Below, one piece after another: positions 48,950 through 58,618 of a DNA stretch of 64,000 nucleotides. The notes beneath the pieces are model-generated. The model did not search any database and was not told the origin of the DNA. It worked only from the letters and a program-made list of their open reading frames with translations. A program made the position numbers and the translations under genes. Each line of letters opens with the position of its first letter. The first letter of the stretch is position 1. The stretch is from Streptomyces sp. NBC_00554 (lineage in GTDB: Bacteria; Actinomycetota; Actinomycetes; Streptomycetales; Streptomycetaceae): positions 6,820,001-6,884,000 of the forward strand of contig NZ_CP107799.1 of assembly GCF_041431135.1 (NCBI RefSeq), in the 5' to 3' direction.

Positions 48950-50443
48950 TCACTGACGGTTCAGCGAGCGCGTGACGCCCGCCGCGATCGTGGTCGCCAG
49001 GATCCAGCCGGTGGCGATCAGCAGATAGGCGAGCCACTGGTACCAGCCGCGCGGCGAGAAGGCCTCCTCCTGCCCGAAGCTGATGATGGGCAGCAGCAGA
49101 TCGAGGGTGTAGAAGACGGGGATGAAATCGGGGGCCTCGTCGGGCTTCAGCGCCTGCGGATGGTTCAGCGTAAAGGCGAGGGCGCCGGTGAACAGCAGGA
49201 GCACCAGCCAGCCTGCCGCCCGCATCGGGCGGAAGCCGTAACCGACGGTCGCGTCCTGCAGATGTCCCCAGAACCTGGCGTAGCGCGGCAGGGTGTTGCG
49301 GTGCCGGCGGAGTTTGGCCAGCTGGACGGTGCGTGCCGCGGCGTCGTCACCCGCGGTGCGGTACGCGGCGGCCAACTGCTCGTAGGCGTACGGAAGATAG
49401 CCGCCCTCCTCCCTTTCAAGAAGCGGCAGTCGCTCCTTCGCGGGGAGATGCGGGGCGAGGCTGCGGTAGCTGAGGCCGTCGATCCTGACATGAGAGGGCC
49501 ACACCTGAGGAGGAACGTGCAGAAGGTCCAGCTGGGAGCGGCGCAGGTTCACGGCGCCCACGATCGGGGCGGCGTCGCGCAGCCACAGCTCGCCGATCAC
49601 GCAGCTGCTGGCGCGCAGGGCCTGGCCTTCGGGGTGGGACAGCCGGGAGTAGGCGAGGTTCAGCTGGTGCGGGATCCGGGAGCCGCTCAGGTTGACCCGG
49701 CCATCGGCGCGCAGCCGCATCGCACGCAGGTCGGTGCCGACCGACAGGGTCTCGGCATGCAGAGCGGTGCCGCCGGGCGCGTGCAGCTCGGCGTCGTCGA
49801 GGTTCACCTGCCCGCCGACCGTGGCCCCGTTCAGCCGGACCTGGCCGTGGGCGACCAGACCGACGGCCCACAGGTCGGTGCCGATGTCCGCGTGGTTCAG
49901 CTGGAGCGCCGCTTCCTCCGGGGTGTCGGCGTCCGGGGTGTCCGGCGCCGCCGGGCTGCCCAGATGCGCCCCGTTGATGAACACGGCGCCGGAGATCTTC
50001 GCCCCCTGGAGCCGTACCGGCCCGGTGATACGGGAGCAGCTGAGCCGCAGCGCCCCGTCGACCCGCAGGTTCCCCGCGGTGAGCCCGGGCAGCACCGAGT
50101 CGCTCAGCACCAGGACGCGGAGCTCCGCCCCGTAGAGCGTCGGGATCTGCTCGAAGTGACAGGACCGCATCCGCACGGCGTGCTGGACCGTCCCGTACGT
50201 GAGATCCAGCTGCCCGGTGATGCGCGCGCCCGTCAGCTTCAGTCCGGCGATCTCACCGTCGTGGGCCGGCCCGTCGATCAGCAGAGCCCGCAGCACCTCG
50301 GCGCGCACGGTCCGCTCGGGACCCCACGACGAGCCGGCCGCTGAGCCCTCGTCGGCGCTCTCGCGGAAGTCGATTCCCTCGCCGAGCGGGAATGCCTCCC
50401 AGACGCGGCGTTCCGCGGGCGTGAGGTCGGTGACCGCCATCAT
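48950..50443 (-). CDS. pentapeptide-like beta-helix protein with C-terminal membrane domain
   Basis: A 497-residue protein. Residues 70-330 are pentapeptide-like beta-helix repeats (LTGARITGQLDLTYGTVQHAV, LRVDGALRLSCSRITGPVRLQGAKISGAVFING and further copies). Helical part KERLPLLEREEGGYLPYAYEQLAAAYRTAGDD follows, then hydrophobic segments (AAGWLVLLLFTGALAFTL, FYTLDLLLPIISFGQEEAF, WLAYLLIATGWILATTIAAG). The end resembles membrane or ion-channel-like proteins of Streptomyces. Two ATG codons (50443, 50440) overlap the stop of the SanA-like gene, showing coupling. Function unknown. Confidence 0.8.
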   Translation of the reverse strand: MMAVTDLTPAERRVWEAFPLGEGIDFRESADEGSAAGSSWGPERTVRAEVLRALLIDGPAHDGEIAGLKLTGARITGQLDLTYGTVQHAVRMRSCHFEQIPTLYGAELRVLVLSDSVLPGLTAGNLRVDGALRLSCSRITGPVRLQGAKISGAVFINGAHLGSPAAPDTPDADTPEEAALQLNHADIGTDLWAVGLVAHGQVRLNGATVGGQVNLDDAELHAPGGTALHAETLSVGTDLRAMRLRADGRVNLSGSRIPHQLNLAYSRLSHPEGQALRASSCVIGELWLRDAAPIVGAVNLRRSQLDLLHVPPQVWPSHVRIDGLSYRSLAPHLPAKERLPLLEREEGGYLPYAYEQLAAAYRTAGDDAAARTVQLAKLRRHRNTLPRYARFWGHLQDATVGYGFRPMRAAGWLVLLLFTGALAFTLNHPQALKPDEAPDFIPVFYTLDLLLPIISFGQEEAFSPRGWYQWLAYLLIATGWILATTIAAGVTRSLNRQ

Positions 50444-51159
50444 TCGCCCGCCGCCGCCAGGGCCTGACCGACCCCGGACTCCTTCGGCCCCAGGAACCGC
50501 GGATCGGGCTTGAACACCGCGTCCAGCGCGGCCTTCCCCGCCGCGAAGACCTCCCGCGCGCCCCCGTAGTACCAGGTCGCGTCGTGCTTGGCGTCGACCC
50601 CGACTCCGTAGGACTCGACGCCCGCCGCCTGGCACAGCGCGACGGCGCGGCGGATGTGGAACCCCTGGCTGATCAGTACGGCCCGGTCGACCCCGAAGAT
50701 CTTCTTCGCGCGGACGCAGGAATCCCAGGTGTCGAAGCCCGCGTAGTCACTGACGATCTGCCCGTCGGGCACACCGTGCTCGGTCAGGTACGTGCGCATC
50801 GCGTCCGGTTCGTCGTAGTCCACGCGGCTGTTGTCGCCGGTGACGAGGACGACCTTGACCTGCCCCGCCCGGTACAGCTTTGCCGCCGTGTCCAGGCGGT
50901 TGGCGAGGTACGGGGACGGCTCGCCGTTCCACAGACCCGCGCCGAAGACCACCGCGACCTCGGTGCGCGGAGCGTCGGCGGTCGTACGCAGCCGGTCGCC
51001 CGTCACCGCGTACATCCATGTCGACGGAAGCAGCGCGAGCACGCAGAGCAGCATCAGGGCCTGTACGCCCCGCCGTTGCCCGGCACGGGTCTGCGGCAGG
51101 CGCGGCAGACGCGGTCTGCGCAGCTTCGGCAGCTTCGGACGGCGCATCGGACGGCGCAT
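50440..51159 (-). CDS. SanA/YdcF-family membrane protein (DUF218)
   Basis: A 239-residue protein with a basic N-terminus, one membrane helix (GVQALMLLCVLALLPSTWMYAV) and the DUF218 domain (VAVVFGAGLWNGEPSPYLANRL, VVLVTGDNSRVDYDEPDAM, ISQGFHIRRAVALC). The family includes the vancomycin-tolerance protein SanA and is linked to envelope integrity. ATG 51159 follows GGGAGGGG; ATG 51192 or GTG upstream are possible. It is coupled by four-base overlap to the pentapeptide/membrane gene. Confidence 0.85.
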   Translation of the reverse strand: MRRPMRRPKLPKLRRPRLPRLPQTRAGQRRGVQALMLLCVLALLPSTWMYAVTGDRLRTTADAPRTEVAVVFGAGLWNGEPSPYLANRLDTAAKLYRAGQVKVVLVTGDNSRVDYDEPDAMRTYLTEHGVPDGQIVSDYAGFDTWDSCVRAKKIFGVDRAVLISQGFHIRRAVALCQAAGVESYGVGVDAKHDATWYYGGAREVFAAGKAALDAVFKPDPRFLGPKESGVGQALAAAGE

Positions 51160-51369
51160 CGGACGGTCCCCTCCCCAGGTGGCCTCGACCATGGAGGACG
51201 CGTCGAACGCTGATCCGGTTCGCCTCCGTGGCGTGACCAGCTTCACTCAGAAACCTGTCACCGCAGGTCACGAAGGCTCACACTCCCGCGTACCCCGGCG
51301 TGAACCCCCGGAAAACACCCGTCATACCCGCGCAACGGCGTGGCAACCTCCTACCGTCAGGATCTCTCC

Positions 51370-52305
51370 ATGACGGCGTCGAACCCAGTACGCGACGAGT
51401 CCTTGCTCAGCCCCGGTGGCCCCCCGCCGCTCGGCGGCGCCCACCTCGACAGTACGGCGCAACTCATGAACGCGATCACCAGCCAGCTCGGCAGCCAGCT
51501 CAGCCGCGTCTCGATCGACGGCGCACGCCGGCCCGCGCCGCCCGCGCTCGTCCTCGTGGCGCACGGCAGCCGCGACCCGCGCACCCTGAGCACCGTACGC
51601 AGCCTCATCGAGCGGATCCGCGAGCTGCGCCCGCACCTGGCCGTGCACCTCGGGCACATCGAGCTGAACGAACCCCTGCTGCCCGACACGCTCGCGTCAC
51701 TCCAGAGCACCCAGGGCACCCGGAGCACCGGGACCGGTGAAGCCGTCCTCGTGCCGCTGCTGCTCAGCCGCGGCTACCACGTCAAGCGGGACATCCCCGA
51801 AGCCGCGGCCGCCGCCGCCCCGCTCCGTACCCGCGTCGCCGCCCCGCTCGGCCCGCACCCGCTGCTCGTGGAGACGCTGTACGCGCGGCTCGTCGAGGCC
51901 GGCTGGCGGACGCGGATGAGCGACTCGACCCGCCGCGCGAGCGGCATCGTGCTCGCAGCCGCCGGATCCCGCGACCCCGACGCCGCCGTCGACACCCGCC
52001 GCACCGCGCACCTGCTCGCCGAGCGACTGGGCGTTCCCGTCGTCCCCGCGTACGCGTCCGCCGCCGCGCCCACCGTCGCAGCCGCCGTCCGCGCCATGGC
52101 CGCCCGCGGCCGCCACCGCATCGCCGTCGCCTCGTACTTCACCGCCCCCGGCCGCTTCGCCACCGAGTGCGCCGCGGCCGCCCCCTGGATCGCCGCCGAG
52201 CCCCTGGGCGACCACCCGGCGATGGCCCGCCTCGTCCTGCACCGCTACGACCAGGCCGTCGCGACCCCCGAGCCCGCCCCCGAACGCGCCCTGGCCACCG
52301 CCTGA
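51370..52305 (+). CDS. sirohydrochlorin chelatase (CbiX/SirB-like)
   Basis: A 311-residue protein with two CbiX-type halves: LVLVAHGSRDPRTLSTVRSL (metal-binding His) and later VLVPLLLSRGYHVKRDIPEA, then the second half from VLAAAGSRDPDAAVDTRRTA. It inserts Fe2+ (siroheme) or Co2+ into sirohydrochlorin. The iron role fits NirB, which needs siroheme. ATG 51370 is chosen; the ribosome site is weak. It is a monocistronic gene facing dgt in the same direction, 60 bases apart. Confidence 0.9.
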   Translation: MTASNPVRDESLLSPGGPPPLGGAHLDSTAQLMNAITSQLGSQLSRVSIDGARRPAPPALVLVAHGSRDPRTLSTVRSLIERIRELRPHLAVHLGHIELNEPLLPDTLASLQSTQGTRSTGTGEAVLVPLLLSRGYHVKRDIPEAAAAAAPLRTRVAAPLGPHPLLVETLYARLVEAGWRTRMSDSTRRASGIVLAAAGSRDPDAAVDTRRTAHLLAERLGVPVVPAYASAAAPTVAAAVRAMAARGRHRIAVASYFTAPGRFATECAAAAPWIAAEPLGDHPAMARLVLHRYDQAVATPEPAPERALATA

Positions 52306-52365
52306 AGCGTGTCCTGAGCAGACAGCTGTGCCCCGTTTGTCACTGCCTGCGTTTACTGTCGGGGC

Positions 52366-53742
52366 ATGGAAGGCACTGCACCGAAGACCGAAAGCACCGA
52401 TCCGAACGCATACGCAGAGCACGCCACGCCCGACGGACAGGACGGGCACGGGATCGGGTACGACGTCACCTCCACCGAGCGCTGGGCCGTCGAGCCCGAC
52501 AAGCGTCCCGGCCGCACCGCCTTCCAGCGCGACCGCGCACGCGTACTGCACTCGGCCTCCCTGCGCCGTCTCGCGGGCAAGACGCAGGTCGTCACACCCG
52601 GCACCAGCAGCCAGATCTGGGACGCCAGCCCCCGCACCCGCCTGACCCACTCCCTGGAGTGCGCCCAGGTCGGCCGCGAGCTGGGCGCGGCCCTCGGCTG
52701 CGACCCCGACCTCGTCGAGGCGGCCTGCCTCTCGCACGACATGGGCCACCCGCCCTTCGGGCACAACGGCGAACAGGCGCTCAACGAATTCGCCGAGGAC
52801 TGCGGCGGCTTCGAGGGCAATGCGCAGTCGCTGCGCCTGCTCACCCGTATCGAGCCGAAGCGCTTCGTACACTCCGAAGCCACCGGCGAACTCGTCAGCG
52901 TCGGCCTCAACCTCACCCGCGCCGCCCTCGACGCCGCCACCAAGTACCCCTGGCCGCGCGGCGGCCACCCCACCGACCCCAAGTCCCGGAAGTTCGGGGT
53001 CTACGAGGACGACCGGCCCGTCTTCGACTGGATCCGCAAGGGCGCCCCCGGCACCCGTACGTGCTTCGAGGCCCAGGTCATGGACTGGTCGGACGACGTG
53101 GCGTACTCGGTGCACGACGTCGAGGACGGTCTGCACGCGGGCCACATCGACCCCAACTGCCTGCACGCCGAGCCGGAAAGGCAGGCGGTCTTCGCGGTGG
53201 CCATCGGGCGGTACGTGCCTGCCGACACCGACCCCGAGGAGCTCGCCGAAGCCCTCGACCGCCTCCTCGACCAGGATTGGTGGCCGCACGGATACGACGG
53301 ATCGGCCGTCGCGCAGGCCCGGTTGAAGGACGCGACCAGCCAGCTCATCGGGCGTTTCTGTCTCGCGGCGGAGGGCGCCACGCGCGCGGCGTACGGCACC
53401 GGTCGCCTCACCCGGTACGCGGCGGAGCTGGTCGTCCCGCGCGCCGCGCGCCTGGAGTGCGCCGTCCTCAAGGCGGTCGCCGACCGGTACGTGATGCAGC
53501 GCGCCGAGCAGGAAGCGCTCCGCGCCGATCAGCGGATCGTCGTCGCCGAGCTGGCCCAGGCGCTCACCGTCCGCGCCCCGGACGGCCTCGACCCGCAGTT
53601 CCGCGCCCTGTTCGACGAGGCCCCGGACGACAGGGCACGCAAGCGCGTGATCGTCGACCACATCGCCTCACTCACCGACGCCTCGGCGCGTTCCCTGCAT
53701 CTCAGACTCACCACGCGGTCCCATGGGTCCCGGGGAGTGTGA
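52366..53742 (+). CDS. dgt: deoxyguanosinetriphosphate triphosphohydrolase
   Basis: A 458-residue HD-domain dNTPase. RTAFQRDRARVLHSASLRRLAGKTQV opens it. The metal site is formed by RLTHSLECAQ, AACLSHDMGHPPFGHNGE and the distal Asp in MDWSDDVAYSVHDVEDGL. It hydrolyses dGTP (or other dNTPs) to deoxynucleoside and triphosphate, controlling nucleotide pools. ATG 52366 gives a 60-residue acidic N-terminus. It lies upstream of the oxidoreductase and dnaG in replication-related context. Confidence 0.95.
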   Translation: MEGTAPKTESTDPNAYAEHATPDGQDGHGIGYDVTSTERWAVEPDKRPGRTAFQRDRARVLHSASLRRLAGKTQVVTPGTSSQIWDASPRTRLTHSLECAQVGRELGAALGCDPDLVEAACLSHDMGHPPFGHNGEQALNEFAEDCGGFEGNAQSLRLLTRIEPKRFVHSEATGELVSVGLNLTRAALDAATKYPWPRGGHPTDPKSRKFGVYEDDRPVFDWIRKGAPGTRTCFEAQVMDWSDDVAYSVHDVEDGLHAGHIDPNCLHAEPERQAVFAVAIGRYVPADTDPEELAEALDRLLDQDWWPHGYDGSAVAQARLKDATSQLIGRFCLAAEGATRAAYGTGRLTRYAAELVVPRAARLECAVLKAVADRYVMQRAEQEALRADQRIVVAELAQALTVRAPDGLDPQFRALFDEAPDDRARKRVIVDHIASLTDASARSLHLRLTTRSHGSRGV

Positions 53743-53835
53743 CCCTGCGTGGCCTGATCGGGTCTCTCCCTCTTCCCGCATCACGCTGCGTGCGGGACGC
53801 TCGCATATGGCGACATCCTTACGAGGAGGCATCAA

Positions 53836-55101
53836 GTGGTCGACGCGGATCAGACATTCGTCATCGTCGGAGGAGGGCTGGCCGGTGCGAAGGCGGCCGA
53901 GACGCTCCGAGCGGAGGGCTTCACCGGGCGGGTGATACTGATCTGTGACGAGCGCGACCACCCCTACGAACGCCCGCCGCTCTCCAAGGGCTACCTCCTC
54001 GGCAAGGAGGAACGCGACAGCGTCTTCGTACACGAACCCGCCTGGTACGCGGCCAACGACATCGAGCTGCACCTCGGCCAGACCGTCGACGCCATCGACC
54101 GGAGCGCGAAGACCGTCCGCTACGGCGACGACGGCACCCTCGTGCACTACGACAAGCTCCTCATCGCGACCGGCGCCGAGCCCCGCCGCCTGGACGTCCC
54201 GGGCACGGACCTGGCCGGAGTCCACCACCTGCGCCGGCTCGCCCACGCCGAACGCCTCAAGGGCGTCCTCGCCGCGCTGGGCCGCGACAACGGGCACATC
54301 GTGATCGCGGGCGCCGGCTGGATCGGCCTCGAGGTCGCGGCGGCGGCACGCGAGTACGGTGCCGAGGTCACCGTCGTCGAGCCGGAGGGGACCCCGCTGC
54401 ACGCGGTCCTCGGCCCCGAGCTCGGCCAGCTCTTCGCCGAGCTGCACCGCGAGCACGGCGTCCGCTTCCACTTCGGCGCCCGCCTCACCGAGATCGTCGG
54501 CCAGGACGGCATGGTGCTCGCCGCCCGCACCGACGACGGCGAGGAACACCCCGCGCACGACGTGCTCGCCGCGATCGGCGCCGCCCCGCGCACCGCTCTC
54601 GCCGAGGCCGCGGGCCTGGAGATGGCCGACCGCGCGCACGGCGGAGGCATCGCCGTCGACGAACGGCTGCGCACCTCCGACCCCGACATCCACGCGGCCG
54701 GCGATGTCGCCTCCTTCCACCACACGCTCTTCGACACCCGGCTGCGCGTCGAGCACTGGGCCAACGCCCTCAACGGCGGCCCCGCGGCGGCCCGCGCGAT
54801 GCTGGGCCGCGAGCTGACGTACGACCGTGTGCCCTATTTCTTCTCCGACCAGTACGACATCGGGCTCGAGTACTCGGGCTGGGCGCCCCCGGGGACGTAC
54901 GACCAAGTGGTGATCCGTGGAGACGCCGGCAAGCGGGAGTTCATCGCCTTCTGGGTGAAGGAGGGACGGGTGCTGGCCGGGATGAACGTGAATGTGTGGG
55001 ACGTCACGGAGCCCATCCAGCAGCTGATCCGATCCCGGGCCCAGGTGGACACCGAGGCGCTCGCCGACCCGCACGTTCCGCTGGACAGTCTGGTCCCGTG
55101 A
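53836..55101 (+). CDS. ferredoxin reductase-like FAD oxidoreductase
   Basis: A 421-residue flavoprotein. FVIVGGGLAGAKAAETLRAEGFTG binds FAD, HIVIAGAGWIGLEVAAAAREYG binds NAD(P)H, and DIHAAGDVASFHH is the C-terminal FAD region. The terminal domain (YFFSDQYDIGLEYSGWAPPG) matches rubredoxin/putidaredoxin reductases. Likely feeds electrons to a ferredoxin and P450. GTG 53836 follows GAGGAGG by seven bases. No partner ferredoxin is in the window. Confidence 0.9.
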   Translation: MVDADQTFVIVGGGLAGAKAAETLRAEGFTGRVILICDERDHPYERPPLSKGYLLGKEERDSVFVHEPAWYAANDIELHLGQTVDAIDRSAKTVRYGDDGTLVHYDKLLIATGAEPRRLDVPGTDLAGVHHLRRLAHAERLKGVLAALGRDNGHIVIAGAGWIGLEVAAAAREYGAEVTVVEPEGTPLHAVLGPELGQLFAELHREHGVRFHFGARLTEIVGQDGMVLAARTDDGEEHPAHDVLAAIGAAPRTALAEAAGLEMADRAHGGGIAVDERLRTSDPDIHAAGDVASFHHTLFDTRLRVEHWANALNGGPAAARAMLGRELTYDRVPYFFSDQYDIGLEYSGWAPPGTYDQVVIRGDAGKREFIAFWVKEGRVLAGMNVNVWDVTEPIQQLIRSRAQVDTEALADPHVPLDSLVP

Positions 55102-55147
55102 CCGACGGCGGCGCTCGACTGTCACACCGTCCCCGTAGAATTCACGC

Positions 55148-57055
55148 GTGGCCGGAAGGATCAACGACGAGGACGTGAAGGCGGTTCGGGACGCGGTCCC
55201 GATCGACGCCGTGGTGTCCGAGTACCTCCAGCTGCGCAACGCGGGCGGCGGAAACCTGAAAGGTCTCTGCCCCTTCCACGACGAGAAGTCCCCGTCCTTC
55301 CAGGTCAGCCCGAGCAAGGGGCTGTTCCACTGCTTCGGCTGCCAGGAAGGCGGCGACACCATCACATTCGTGATGAAGGTCGACCACCTCACCTTCTCCG
55401 AGTCGGTCGAGCGCCTCGCCGCCCAGGCAGGCATCACGCTGCGCTACGAGGAGGGCGGGTACAACCCCGCCAACCAGCGCGGCGAGCGCATCCGCCTGGT
55501 CGAGGCCCACAAGGCCGCCGCGCAGTTCTACATCGAACAGCTCGACACCAGCTCCGAGGCCGACACCGGCCGCAAATTCCTCGCGGAGCGCGGTTTCGAC
55601 CAGTCGGCCGCCGCCCATTTCGGAGTCGGCTACAGCCCTCAGGGCTGGGACCACCTCACCCGCTACCTCCGCGGCAAGGGCTTCACCGACAAGGAACTCC
55701 TCCTCTCCGGCCTCTCCCAGGAAGGCCGCCGCGGCCCCATCGACCGCTTCCGCGGCCGTTTGATGTGGCCGATCCGCGACATCGGCGGCGAGGTCGTCGG
55801 CTTCGGCGCGAGGAAGCTCTACGAGTCGGACAACGGCCCGAAGTACCTGAACACGCCCGACACGGCGATCTACCGCAAATCCCAGGTCCTGTACGGCATC
55901 GACCTCGCCAAGAAGGACATCGCCAAGGCCAGCAGGGCGGTCGTCGTCGAGGGCTACACCGACGTCATGGCCTGCCATCTGGCCGGCGTCACCACGGCGA
56001 TCGCGACCTGCGGCACGGCGTTCGGCACCGACCACATCAAGATCCTCCGCCGGTTGCTGATGGACAACGGCTCCGCGCGCGTGATCTTCACCTTCGACGG
56101 CGACGCGGCCGGTCAGAAGGCCGCCCTGCGCGCCTTCGAGGACGACCAGAAGTTCGCCGCCGAGACGTACATCGCGATCGCCCCGGACGGCATGGACCCC
56201 TGCGAGCTGCGCCTCGCGAAGGGCGACGCGGCAGTCGCCGACCTGGCCGAACCCCGCACCCCGCTCTTCGAGTTCGCCCTGCGCCAGATCATCCTGCGGT
56301 ACGACCTGGAGACCCCGGCCGGGCGCGCGGCCGCCCTCGACGAGGCGGCACCCATCGTCGCCCGCATCAAGAACAGCGGCGCCCAGCACGAGGTCGCCGT
56401 ACAGCTCGCGGGCATGCTCGGCATCCTCGACACCCAGTTCGTGGTCAAGCGGGTGGCCCAGCTGGCCCGTTGGTCCCGCGACCGCGGCGGCAAGGGCCCC
56501 GCGCCGAGCCAGCAGCGCACCCAGCAGGCGTACGGCACCACCACCCAGGCACCCAACGGCGGCGGCCCCGCCCTGACCCTGCGCAACCCGGTCTTCGCCA
56601 CCGAGCGCGAGCTCCTCAAACTCGCCCTCCAGCGCCCTGAGCTGGTCTCCCCGGCCTTCGACGCCTACGGGATCGACGAGTTCACCGCCCCGCCGTACGC
56701 CGCCGTACGTCAGGTGATCATGGAGGCGGGCGGCTCGGAGTTCGGCGTCCAGGACCCCCAGGAGTACCTGGTCAGGGTCCGCGAGGCCGCCCCCGACGAC
56801 GCGGCCCGCGCCATGGTCACCGAGCTGGCAGTCGAGGCGATCATGCGCAAGACGGTCGACGAGACCTACGCGGGCGACCAGCTCGTCATGGTCCGCCGCC
56901 GCGCCGTGGACCGCCGCATCCGCGACGTCCAGGGCAGCCTGTCCCGCCTCAGCGCGCACGGCGACCCGGCCCAGCTGGCCGCCGTACAGAACGAGCTGTG
57001 GGTACTCCAGCAGTACGAGCAGGCACTGCGGGAGAGGGGCGCGGAGGCGCTCTGA
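55148..57055 (+). CDS. dnaG: DNA primase
   Basis: A 635-residue primase. The zinc ribbon is C41, H44, C62, C65 (CPFHDEKSPSF, LFHCFGCQEGG). The RNA-polymerase core carries GRLMWPIRD and the TOPRIM motifs VVVEGYTDVMA and IFTFDGDAAGQ. The C-terminal domain for helicase binding extends beyond residue 450. It synthesises RNA primers for replication. GTG 55148 begins the conserved AGRINDEDV. Order dnaG followed by a sigma factor is the classical macromolecular synthesis arrangement. Confidence 0.97.
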   Translation: MAGRINDEDVKAVRDAVPIDAVVSEYLQLRNAGGGNLKGLCPFHDEKSPSFQVSPSKGLFHCFGCQEGGDTITFVMKVDHLTFSESVERLAAQAGITLRYEEGGYNPANQRGERIRLVEAHKAAAQFYIEQLDTSSEADTGRKFLAERGFDQSAAAHFGVGYSPQGWDHLTRYLRGKGFTDKELLLSGLSQEGRRGPIDRFRGRLMWPIRDIGGEVVGFGARKLYESDNGPKYLNTPDTAIYRKSQVLYGIDLAKKDIAKASRAVVVEGYTDVMACHLAGVTTAIATCGTAFGTDHIKILRRLLMDNGSARVIFTFDGDAAGQKAALRAFEDDQKFAAETYIAIAPDGMDPCELRLAKGDAAVADLAEPRTPLFEFALRQIILRYDLETPAGRAAALDEAAPIVARIKNSGAQHEVAVQLAGMLGILDTQFVVKRVAQLARWSRDRGGKGPAPSQQRTQQAYGTTTQAPNGGGPALTLRNPVFATERELLKLALQRPELVSPAFDAYGIDEFTAPPYAAVRQVIMEAGGSEFGVQDPQEYLVRVREAAPDDAARAMVTELAVEAIMRKTVDETYAGDQLVMVRRRAVDRRIRDVQGSLSRLSAHGDPAQLAAVQNELWVLQQYEQALRERGAEAL

Positions 57056-57291
57056 GGGCGGGGGCGGCCGCCCGGCCCGCCGGGCTTTCACATCGTCTGC
57101 CGGGCGTTCACCGGGCCCTCGCGATTTCCCGTCCCGGCGCACTCGCTTCCCACGTGCGCCTTTCAACCTGTTTCGCGCCGCCTAAAACGCGCACTCGTGC
57201 ATGAAAGTAACCGCGCGGTCACGGACCGGACGCAAAAAGTCACCGCACGCCCCTCGTGGCGGCGATGTGTCGTACTCCACACTGGGTTGCG

Positions 57292-58608
57292 GTGCCTGAG
57301 TCCTCGGAGCGCGGCCGACCCGCACGCGACGGGTCCCCGATCCCCGCGGTTCCGCTAAACGACTACGGGATGGACAGCGGCGAGGCCGTCGACCCCATCC
57401 CCGACGTAACGCTGCCGCCCCCCTCAGCAGCGACATTCCTGGAGGTCGCCCCCGTGCAGACCCAGACCCTCGCACAGACCGACAACACCACGGATACGGA
57501 CGCTGACGCCGAGACCGACGTCGTCGCGGCGGTACCCCCGCAGAGCCGTGCCGCGCACCACCCCGAAGCGGAGCCGGAGAGCCCGCCCGAGCTGGACGAG
57601 CCGCCCGCGAGCGCCGTCGAGAACACCGAGGTGGAAGCCGAGTCCGAGGCTCCCGAGCCCGTCGAACCGCCCCGGAGCCGCGCCGCCGACACCGGCGGAC
57701 CCTCCTCCGACCTGTTCCGCCAGTACCTGCGCGAGATCGGCCGGATCCCCCTGCTCACCGCGGCCGAGGAAGTCGAACTCGCCCGCCGTGTCGAGGCCGG
57801 TCTCTTCGCCGAGGAGAAGCTCCGCCTCGCCGTCGATCTGGACAGCCAGCTCGCCCTCGACCTGGACAAACTGGTCGTCATGGGCCGCATGGCCAAGCGC
57901 CGCCTCATCGAGGCGAACCTGCGGCTCGTCGTCTCCGTCGCCAAGCGGTACGTGGGCCGGGGACTGACCATGCTCGACCTGGTCCAGGAGGGAAACCTCG
58001 GCCTGATCAGGGCGGTTGAGAAGTTCGACTACGCCCGCGGCTACAAGTTCTCGACGTACGCGACCTGGTGGATCCGCCAGGCCATGTCCCGGGCCCTCGC
58101 CGACCAGGCCCGGACCATCCGAGTCCCCGTCCACGTCGTGGAGTTGATCAACCGGGTCGTGCGTGTGCAGCGGCGCATGCTTCAGGAGCGCGGTTACGAG
58201 CCGACTCCCGAAGAGGTCGCCGCGCACCTCGATCTGCCCAGCGAGCGGGTCAGCGAAGTGCTCCGGCTCGCCCAGGAACCGGTGTCCCTGCACGCCCCCG
58301 TGGGCGAGGAGGACGATGTCGCGCTCGGCGACCTCATCGAGGACGGCGACGCCACGTCTCCCGTCGAGTCCGCCGCGTTCCTGCTGCTCCGTGAGCATCT
58401 GGAGGCGGTGCTGTCCACGCTCGGGGAGCGGGAGCGGAAGGTCGTCCAGCTCCGGTACGGGCTGGCCGACGGGCGTCCCCGCACCCTGGAGGAGATCGGC
58501 CGCATCTTCGGCGTCACGCGCGAACGCATCCGCCAGATCGAGTCCAAGACCCTCAACAAGCTCAGGGACCACGCGTTCGCGGACCAGCTGCGGGGTTACT
58601 TGGACTGA
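57292..58608 (+). CDS. hrdA: principal-type RNA polymerase sigma factor (HrdA-like)
   Basis: A 438-residue sigma-70. Its N-terminus is acidic and variable. Region 1.2 starts SSDLFRQYLREIGRIPLLT. Region 2 is RLIEANLRLVVSVAKRYVGR, then LDLVQEGNLGLIRAVEKFDY and FSTYATWWIRQAMSRALADQ. Region 3 and 4.2 follow (RTLEEIGRIFGVTRERIRQI). It directs RNA polymerase to promoters. Length and the position beside dnaG match S. coelicolor HrdA as I recall. GTG 57292 is taken as start without a strong ribosome site; ATG 57256 or ATG 57370 are alternatives. Confidence 0.85.
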   Translation: MPESSERGRPARDGSPIPAVPLNDYGMDSGEAVDPIPDVTLPPPSAATFLEVAPVQTQTLAQTDNTTDTDADAETDVVAAVPPQSRAAHHPEAEPESPPELDEPPASAVENTEVEAESEAPEPVEPPRSRAADTGGPSSDLFRQYLREIGRIPLLTAAEEVELARRVEAGLFAEEKLRLAVDLDSQLALDLDKLVVMGRMAKRRLIEANLRLVVSVAKRYVGRGLTMLDLVQEGNLGLIRAVEKFDYARGYKFSTYATWWIRQAMSRALADQARTIRVPVHVVELINRVVRVQRRMLQERGYEPTPEEVAAHLDLPSERVSEVLRLAQEPVSLHAPVGEEDDVALGDLIEDGDATSPVESAAFLLLREHLEAVLSTLGERERKVVQLRYGLADGRPRTLEEIGRIFGVTRERIRQIESKTLNKLRDHAFADQLRGYLD

Positions 58609-58618
58609 GGTGGGGTTT

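Noticed and set aside
51697..53661. 654-codon open frame antisense to the chelatase and dgt genes
   Set aside because: Low-complexity Gly/Val/Ala-rich shadow without start signals or family motifs. The sense strand carries HD and CbiX motifs.
55142..57166. 674-codon open frame antisense to dnaG
   Set aside because: Composition artefact of G/C3 bias; dnaG zinc and TOPRIM motifs lie on the plus strand.
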